This document shows, in pieces, positions 56,855-64,000 of a DNA stretch of 64,000 nt; the first letter of the stretch is position 1; every line of letters starts with the position of its first letter. The DNA is from Datisca glomerata (Eukaryota > Streptophyta > Magnoliopsida > Cucurbitales > Datiscaceae): the NCBI GenBank assembly GCA_003255025.1, contig QANY01002235.1, positions 526,260 to 590,259 on the forward strand, written 5' to 3'. The translations under genes were made by a program, and so were the position numbers. Below the pieces are notes generated by a model, which searched no databases, had not been told where the DNA came from, and was given only the letters and a program-made list of their open reading frames with translations.

Positions 56855-57150
56855 AGTTAAAGAATGAGTACACGATGACTGTGTACCTATAGTGTAGGCT
56901 ATGTGATAGTTACATGAGGTCAGTATAATTAGCTTGTATATTACATGATGAGTACACGATATCAGTGTAACCATCGAGTTATGACTAGAAGAATAGAGGA
57001 TGAGTACACGATATCTGTGTACCCATCATGAAGTCTACACGATGGGTACACGAGCCTCATGTAGTGATTGTGTAGGCTACACGATGCTTACAACTGGTCG
57101 GTGTAAGAATCGTGTAGCCTAAACGATCACTACACGAGGCTAGTGTACAA
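56855..57150. repeat. TACACGA/TCGTGTA inverted-motif array, intron array 1
   Basis: About ten degenerate copies of TACACGATG and its inverse CATCGTGTA alternate every 10-25 bp. The array falls in the intron between exons C and D. Confidence 0.85.
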
Positions 57151-57549
57151 GAAGAAGAAGGGTACATAATGATTTTAACATACCTTCCCTGCGGCGACTT
57201 ATCTCCAGTAGCTTGTTTGTTCTTCTTCCTCCGTAGAGACCAAGAGAAAAACTTCCGACTAAAAATTCAAGTAATATAATTTAATATAAATTGCGTGCAA
57301 GTAATATAGATTATGTTAACATAACTTACAACTTACATTTTCATTTGAAATTTTTTTTTGTAGATTCTCAACAGGAATCATTGTGGTTGGAGCCCACTTA
57401 AGAATCTGTGGTACCTTGGCCGAAACGTGATTACCATACAAACTACGTATCAAGGGGGATAGTTTCAAATACCCATTCATATTTAAACAAAACAGAGTAG
57501 TTCTGTATTCAACACATAAATAAACCAAAAGATCAATATTTAATACTGT

Positions 57550-57620
57550 CATGAAGTCATCGTGTAGCCTATAAGAAGCATCTGACCATGAAGTAGTTGT
57601 GTAGCCTACAAAAAGCCTAC
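57550..57620. repeat. TACACGA/TCGTGTA motifs, short array in intron A-B
   Basis: TCATCGTGTAGCCTA and GTTGTGTAGCCTAC lie within the gap between exons A and B. Confidence 0.7.
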
Positions 57621-58439
57621 ATCACTATATAAAATAAAAAAATTTAGTTGGAAGGCAAAAGGACATCCAGTCAGTGAATATCCATGAACAGCAGCGAGGG
57701 ATTTCTGTGATTTCTATACTTTTTTCCTTGATTAGATCACCAAAGACAGGCTTTGTATCTTCACAGCTAATAATGATTTAATTGTTCTATAGAAAAAGTG
57801 ATCTCCCCACGGATATTGGTTGAAGGCTTCTAGATCATCAACCAAAACCAACAGTTTTTTCTTGATTTGGGTTCGACTCTTCTTCCCCAAAAAGAAATGC
57901 TCCAGTAATTAAACAAGAGCCATCTTTATAGCATCAATATCTTCCTTAAAGTTACTTCTCTTGAACTTCTCTTCCAAATCAGCCATGGTTATACCCTTGG
58001 CTTTGGCAAAGTACAGATCACCGAGTCTATTTGGGCCACATGTATTCTTCTCATCCGCTGCTTGACCTAATTTCAGTCTGGTCATCAGCGAGAACTCTTT
58101 CTTTGAAAGGCACATAGGCAGATTTTCTCTTCAGATGAAGTGCCATCCATATACTCGGCCTCCCTGGCCAACACCTGGTGGCAGACAATGGCTAAAAACT
58201 TCAAAGATGGGAGATCTAGGAGATGACCAAAACATGTCTCTCTAAATAGGGAGAGTTGAAGAGCTGTCAGTTTGATCTTTATAACATCTATCACGTGCAT
58301 ATTGCACTTTGCATTTTTCCTGGCCTTGGGAATTCTGGTATTGTCATGGACGTATCACAGTTTCATTGATGAAGCAATAGCAATTGATGATGAAACCATA
58401 ACCTGAAGAAAATTCAAGGAAGACATAAGATCAGAGAAT

Positions 58440-58738
58440 TAAAGTGTACACGATGCTCGAGTAGTCATCGTATAGACTACTCGATGGATACACGATCATC
58501 GTGTACCTGTTGTGTAATGTACATGAGGGGTACATGACAACCGTGTAGTCCTCCTGTACACTACATGATGGCTACACGTTGGTCATGTACCCTATCATGT
58601 AATGTACGAGATGACTACACTGTCATATTTGAAGACATCGTGTAGTCATGCTGTATACTACACGATGGGGTGCACGACCAACATGTAGTCATTGTGTAGT
58701 GTACATAAGGACTACACAGTCGTCATGTACCCCTCCAG
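58440..58738. repeat. TACACGA/TCGTGTA inverted-motif array, upstream array
   Basis: About twelve alternating motifs (for example CATCGTGTAGTCATGC and TACACGATGGGG). It lies just upstream of the first recognised exon and is cut off by the LTR at 58742. Confidence 0.85.
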
Positions 58739-58741
58739 TAT

Positions 58742-61700
58742 TGTAACGCCCCGATCCCTTAAGGTTAAACACACGTGTAATTTCATAACTTCAAAATGTC
58801 CATTACGATACAAATCCTAATTTTGAGAAAATTTCCAAATTGAAATTCTTAATTTACCCATGATAGAAAAATATTAATCTTAAATAGCGAAAGCATTAAA
58901 CTTATCCATGATTGAAATCTTAATCATTCAATAGAGGAATCGATAAAGTATCTTGCATGGATAATTAATGAAACCTCAATACAATTGAAATAAACTCCGA
59001 AATAAATTTAAAACTTGAAATCCATAAATCATGAAATTTTCACCCATCCTAAATTCGTATACAAAAGCATAACGCATAATAAACAACTTAAATAACTGAG
59101 TTTAACAAAATAAGTTTTCCCAAGTCTTAAAGCAAATCATAAACTGAAAATCACAAATTCTTTTAATCCAACTAGTTATGACAGTTTCCCACTCATGATG
59201 CTCGCTATCACCACTTGCACTATTAACAACTGTTGGAGAATGAGTATTTTAAAATACTCAGTAAGTAAATTCACATAATAACATGCATCCACATGTCATA
59301 AATGCAATTATAATATAAAATAAATGAATTTTACATATATCGTAATGAATTAATGTAACGTATTTGATCATGACTTGGCTAAACAAAGCGCGTAAATAAC
59401 ACGTCTTAAACAGAATCATATAACAATCTTAATCATATCTTGTCTTAGCATATTCACTAGTTAACAACCTAACCAGCACCATTCATATGTGAACTGAAAC
59501 GTAACATAACGAAATGAGTGATATTGTAAATATTGCTACTTAAGATTATCGAAACCCCAAAAACAATGAGTTATCACTTGAGGTTACCAAAACCCCAAGA
59601 ACCATTGTTATTTAAGGTCACTGAAACCCCAAGAACACTAAATTGTTTACTCAATGTTACCGAAAGCTCAAGAACACATAATTATTACTTTAGGTTACCG
59701 AAACCCCATGAACACTAAATTATTACTTAAGGTTGCTGAAACCTCAGGAATATTAAATTAATGCTTAAGATTGCCAAAACCCCAAGAACACTAAATTGTT
59801 ACTTAAGTATCGAAACCCCAAGAATACTGAATTGTTTATTCAAGGTTGCCGAAACCCCATGGACACTAAATCATTACTTAAGGATACCAAAATGTCAACA
59901 ACACATAATTATTACTTTAGGTTACCGAAACCCTATGAACAAATTATTATTACTTAAGGTTATCGAAATCTCAAGAACACTGAATTATTGCTTACGGTTA
60001 CTAAAACCTCAAGAATACTGAATTATTACTTAAGGTTATCAAAATCCTAAGAGCGTTACATTATTAATTAAGGTTATCAAAATCCTAAGTACATTAAATT
60101 ATCACTTACATATTTTAACTATAAGGTTCGTAATATCCAATTCATGATTACGACTAAACCTTTAATGTAAACATGATCATAAAATTCATAAGTAAACAAA
60201 TAATGAGTAGTGATACATGTAACAGAATCAAACATGATAACATACTAACGTAAATTCAGTCATACTCAAATATTTATCTCATGATAATCAATTTAGTAAC
60301 TGAACAGTAAACAATTACCAAAGTGTTAAGAAAAAAAAAGATTATCAAAAAATCTTTTAACAGATAATAAATATAAATACATGATACAATTATAACGTCA
60401 GAAGTCACATCATTATATAAGTTTACTTATCTAAATTGGAGGAAAGAACTAAACAACTAATGACTTGAAATATAAAAATATCTCTAATCACAAGATTATT
60501 CTATAATAAATCAATATTAATATTAATAAACACGTTTTCAAAAATTGTTTAAAGAACAACTACATCATTGGAATAAAACTCCTTTAATTGAACAATACCT
60601 CCACTGGATGAAATCCACCAAAATAAAATGGTTATTCAATTGTTTAATGAATAATAAAACTATTTGAGTCACATAAAAGAACTTATTTAATTGTTTAAAA
60701 TGGTGACAAAACTACTTAATTTGAATAAAAGAGAAATAACCTTTTTTTATTACTGTGTAAAAATTCCAATCATTGATTTGATTCCACATAACCTACATGG
60801 ATGAAGTACTAAAGAGCCACGTCAAGTGCACTAATACAAAATCAATGCTTAAATAAAATGCACTAATACAAAATCAATGCTTGAATATAAAACATAAATA
60901 AAACAACCAAAACAATATAAACTCAGAGCCATAAAAATGCAGCGTTCAAATCTGAAAGTTTTGAATCAAAAAGTTGGCACTAAGTAAATTAATGTAAATT
61001 TAAGAATCCATTAACATATTCACTTTGAATCTTACATGAAACAATTTAAGAAAGTGGTTTCAAAACACCAATAGTGTTCGGCTAGATAATATTAAGAGAA
61101 AGAGAGATAATATGAGAAAGAAAGAGAGAACAGGAAGGGGAGAGTTTCATGGGAGTGGAATCGGCAGTCATGGTAGACGTTGAGGGTGAGAAAAAAAGAG
61201 AGAGCAGTAAAGGGAATAGAAGAAAAGGAAAAAGAGAGAAAACAAGAGAGGAGAAACAGATGATGAGAGAGCTTATCGAATTAAGAGTGACATGGGCATT
61301 GACAAGGCACATATAAGAGCCAAGGAGAAGAAAACTTTTGCTGAAATTACAGATGAAATTCAGGGAGAGCTTGAATCAAATCAGAGAGAGGAAGAGAACA
61401 AGGAAGAGGGAAGAAGACTTACTAGACTTAGAATGACAACAAGGTGATGCTCAGGACCGTGAAGACCGAAATGGAAAGAAATGGTTTCGCTTGGCTGCGT
61501 GAGACAATTTAGGGAGAGGGGGCTACCAAAAGAATTGAAAGTAGTTTACTAGGAGGCGTTGGTTTAGAGAAAAAGGTAGCAGTAGTTACAGGGGGTGGTT
61601 TGTGCAAAAGAGATGGAGAAGGGGTAGATATTGTAATGCCATAAAAAGGTTAGGGTTGGATTTTGGGTGGTTGTGCATGTATGTGTGAGTGAGTTTTAAC

Positions 61701-61846
61701 GATTGTATAATAACACTCTTTTTAAAATTTAAAAATGATATCATCAAATTACAAGTAATCTCTTTTATAAATCAAATTTTAAAATCACATTATCTTTTAA
61801 ATCAATTTTATAAAAATGTCCCTTTACGAAGGGTCGGGGTATTACA
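58742..61846 (-). repeat. 3' LTR of gag-only gypsy element
   Basis: It aligns with 63269-64000 over its first 740 bp with many small differences. It includes a tandem array (59540-60090), a purine-rich GAGA tract (61095-61260) and no gene. Confidence 0.9.
59540..60090. repeat. Tandem repeat of about 36-42 bp inside the LTR
   Basis: About 14 degenerate units with the core GGTTACCGAAACCCCAAGAA. Small plus-strand frames over it are artefacts. Confidence 0.9.
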
Positions 61847-62039
61847 TTCTCTCCTCCTTAAAAACTTTCGTACTTGAAAGGAAGATGCTACTTTTAAAAC
61901 ATTGAGAAATTATCCAAAAAGAATAAAACCCAACCAACGGTAAAGAACAAAACACAAATGAAGAAAACAAAAATCAAGATTCAATCAATGTGAAGATTGA
62001 ATGCCCAAGAGAAAGAAGTGTGCCAACAACTACTATGTT
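61847..62039 (-). other. 3' untranslated part and polypurine tract of gag-only element
   Basis: Non-coding. The purine tract AAGGAGGAGAGAA (minus strand) abuts the LTR, the primer for plus-strand DNA synthesis. Confidence 0.7.
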
Positions 62040-63029
62040 CTAATCATTAGCTTCTTGAGGTGTCAAAGTAAACGCCTTTCCTTTAGCCTTACTCACAGTT
62101 CTGTCATTGTCTTGACCTTGTTCAATCATAGGACATTCCCTAACATAATACCTGGTCTTCCCACACTTGAAATGAGCTTTTGACAACTTATAGCACTGTC
62201 CAGGATGATGCTTGTTACAAGTAGCACATAAAGGATGAAAACCAATAACTTGTTTCTTCGCATCTCGTTGTTCAGTATGGTAGTCTCGAAGCTTCATTTT
62301 CTCTTACGACGAGCGATCATTTAGTGGCAGCTCTCTTTGTGGAAGATTCTTCTCCAATAACAACGTTGCTTCAACCACCATTGCATAAGTGATATGCTTG
62401 TGGAGTTACACAAAACCCTTTATCTTTGGACGAAGTCCCCTTTCAAACGTCTGAGCCTTCTTGATCTCGCTATCAACTTAATGCATGGCGTAGCGAGATA
62501 ATTTCTCGAACTTTCTTTCATAATCAACAATTGTCATATTACCTTGCTTTAACATATGAAATTCGACCTCCTCTCTCGCCCTAACTGTTGTCGAAAAATA
62601 CTTCTCGAAGAACAGCTCCTTAAATCAATCCGAAGTCACTGGATTATGCACAACATCATGAGCTCTTAGTGTGAGCTCCCACCATTTTCGAGCTTCTCGT
62701 GTCAGCATAAAAGATGCACAAACAACCTTTTGAATCTCAGAACACATCATAAATTGGAAGATCTGCTCCAATCTCACAATCCATTCATCAGCTAACAATG
62801 GGTCGGACGAGTGACCGTCAAATCCGGGCAGGTTCAGCCTCTTGAATGTATGGATATGCTGCATGTCAACCACTATTGTCTATTGCGGTTACTGTTGTTG
62901 AGCTGGGTGAGCCGCCGCTATCTGCCTCAACAACTCTAAATTTTCTTGAAACATTTCGATCATGGTTGTCGGAGGGTTGGCAGTAGGGTCAACCAGCGCG
63001 TGATTGTTGTTCCTTATAAGGGGAGCCAT
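62040..63029 (-). pseudogene. Gag of Del-type gypsy element
   Basis: The start is at 63029 (MAPLIRNNNHALVDPT). A Gln-rich stretch is followed by the capsid FDGHSSDPLLADEWIVRLEQ and ASFMLTREARKWWEL, then EEVEFHMLKQGNMTIVDYERKF. The Cys-rich end has CATCNKHHPGQCYK and FKCGKTRYYVRECP, the double-finger pattern of Del/Tekay-type gag. At least five in-frame stops (for example near 62625 and 62480) with the frame otherwise kept, so decay is by point mutation. It ends at TAG-side stop near 62040, and no pol follows. Confidence 0.8.
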
Positions 63030-63252
63030 CGCACTACTACCCACAAATGCCAAGACCTAGCAAAAGCCTAATCTTATCGCAAAAATATAACATAAACATA
63101 ACACACATGCCATAACGAAACTAAAGCATATCAACTGAATCAATAGTTAAAACACATATAACTTGCGTACCTGACTTGTAAGTTGATATAGGAGCATTGT
63201 GAGCGACGTGCCATTTTTTTCACTAAGAAAAGTCTATAGAATCTTATACCAT

Positions 63253-63268
63253 TGCTCGGATACCAAAC
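63253..63268 (-). other. Primer binding site of gag-only gypsy element
   Basis: TTTGGTATCCGAGC on the minus strand, beginning at the LTR edge, similar to the tRNA-iMet site TGGTATCAGAGC with a C for A. Confidence 0.75.
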
Positions 63269-64000
63269 TGTAATGTCTCGATCTCTGAGGGTTAAATATA
63301 CGTGTAATTTCATAATTTTATTCGATACAACCCTAATTTTGAGAAAATTTTCAAATTAAAATTCTTAATTTACCCATGATAGAAAAATATCGACCTTAAA
63401 TAGCGGAAGCATTAAGATTATCCATGATTGAAATCTTAATCATTAAATAGCGAAATCAATAAAGTATCTTGAACACATAATTAATAAAACCCAGATAAAA
63501 TTGAATTAAACTCTGAAATAAAGTCAAAACTTTAAATCTATAAGTCATGAAGTTTTCATTCATCCTAAATTCATAGAAAAGCATAACCCATAATAAATGA
63601 CTTAAATAACTTAGTTTAATAGAAAACTTTTTCCCAAGTCTTAAAGCAAATCATAAATTGAAAATCGTAAATTCTTTTAATCCAACTAGTTATGGTAGTT
63701 TTCCACTCATGCTGCTCGCCATCACCAACTGCACAATAAATAATTGTGGGAGAATGAGTATTTTAAAATACTCCGTAAGTAAACTCAAATAATAACATGA
63801 ATCCACATGTCATAAATGTAATCATAACATAACATGATTGAACTTGACATATATTATAAATAAAATAATGTAATGTATTTGATCATGACTTGGCTCAACA
63901 TAGCACGTAAATAACACGTCTTACATTAAATCATATAACAACCTTAATCATATCTTGTCTTAGCATATTACCTAGTTAACAACCTAACCAGTACTATTCA
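63269..64000 (-). repeat. 5' LTR of gag-only gypsy element (partial, runs off window)
   Basis: It begins TGTAATGTCTCGATC and follows the left LTR closely, ending in the window at a point matching about 59484. Confidence 0.9.

Larger units (their letters stand above)
55990..58399 (-). pseudogene. DUF1985 gene (MULE/Ulp1-associated type), multi-exon, broken
   Basis: The start is taken at the ATG at 58399, after a CTTCAG acceptor-like site. Exon A (to about 57640) has LFRETCFGHLLDLPSL, then DLEEKFKRSNFKEDIDAIKM and LVDDLEAFNQYPWGDHFF, the core blocks of plant DUF1985. Exon B (about 57556-57336) ends at a GTAAGT donor. Exon C (about 57259-57187) lies between TTTTTAG and GTATGT. Exon D (from about 56830) encodes a very acidic/basic region rich in Glu and Lys. 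A frame break near 58100 and stops near 57909 and 57714 disable it. The Ulp1-type peptidase domain often fused to DUF1985 is not seen. Function unknown; the family is spread by Mutator-like elements. Confidence 0.65.
58742..64000 (-). mobile_element. Del-type Ty3/gypsy element, gag only, 3.1 kb LTRs (right end outside window)
   Basis: Left LTR 58742-61846 (3105 bp, TGTAACGCCCCGA to GTATTACA). The right LTR starts at 63269 and runs off the window. Between them are only 1422 bp. On the minus strand these hold a primer site TTGGTATCCGAGC beside the right LTR (about 63253-63266), a gag gene, and a purine tract AAGGAGGAGAGAA directly beside the left LTR. No protease, RT or integrase is present, so the element depends on others. 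Confidence 0.9.

Noticed and set aside
58440..58738. CRISPR-like array
   Set aside because: Motifs are short, degenerate, alternate in orientation and have no regular spacers; the sequence is plant nuclear DNA.
59533..60021. Small repeated-peptide ORFs (PKPQE type)
   Set aside because: They arise from the tandem array in the gypsy LTR.

Overview
The window is plant nuclear DNA, almost certainly from a eudicot. It is AT-rich, has no bacterial-style operons and no rRNA or tRNA gene, and is dominated by plant transposable elements: Ty3/gypsy Tat and Del-type, Ty1/copia, LINE, SINE, hAT and Harbinger-like. It also holds one endogenous plant pararetrovirus relic. I see no intact host gene. The two host-type genes are an extracellular dermal glycoprotein/basic 7S globulin-like gene and a DUF1985 gene of the kind carried by MULE elements; both are broken. 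Domain calls come from reading motifs by eye, and no database search was run.

Layout. 1-150 is a TA microsatellite. 160-4660 (+) is a decayed endogenous caulimovirid (capsid zinc knuckle, protease, RT-RNase H, and a second ORF whose start overlaps the stop of the first). About 4780-12655 (-) is a Tat-lineage gypsy element with gag, PR, RT, two RNase H domains, integrase, a 3' minisatellite and an antisense coiled-coil ORF. 12690-14650 holds degenerate LTR-like repeats. About 14905-20335 (-) is a second Tat element of the same family, with no antisense ORF seen.

20631-27355 and 31350-38050 are two copies of a 6.7 kb segment carrying a SINE and a complete but decayed copia element (-). Between them lie a 2 kb unexplained stretch with microsatellites and a LINE 3' end (-), which is split by a 1142-bp hAT-like element with a perfect 8-bp target duplication. 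That hAT is whole across the left edge of copy 2 and cut at the left edge of copy 1, which gives the duplication a direction.

38808-39596 is a Harbinger/Tourist-like element. 39871-43126 (+) is a young, internally deleted copia element whose LTRs end TATA...TATA instead of TG...CA. 43755-50414 (+) is the dermal-glycoprotein-like pseudogene, split between two codons by a 5.4 kb copia element (44334-49701, -) with perfect 5-bp target duplications. 50415-55990 is AT-rich intergenic DNA with a 369-bp near-perfect foldback and several Helitron-like ends. 56000-58399 (-) is the DUF1985 pseudogene, whose introns hold arrays of an inverted TACACGA/TCGTGTA motif. 58742 to the window end is a gag-only Del-type gypsy element with 3.1 kb LTRs, the right LTR running off the window.

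The sequence reads as a nested transposon landscape. Target duplications and insertion boundaries give a partial order: LINE, then hAT into the LINE, and copia into its flank, then the segmental duplication; separately, dermal-glycoprotein-like gene, then copia insertion.
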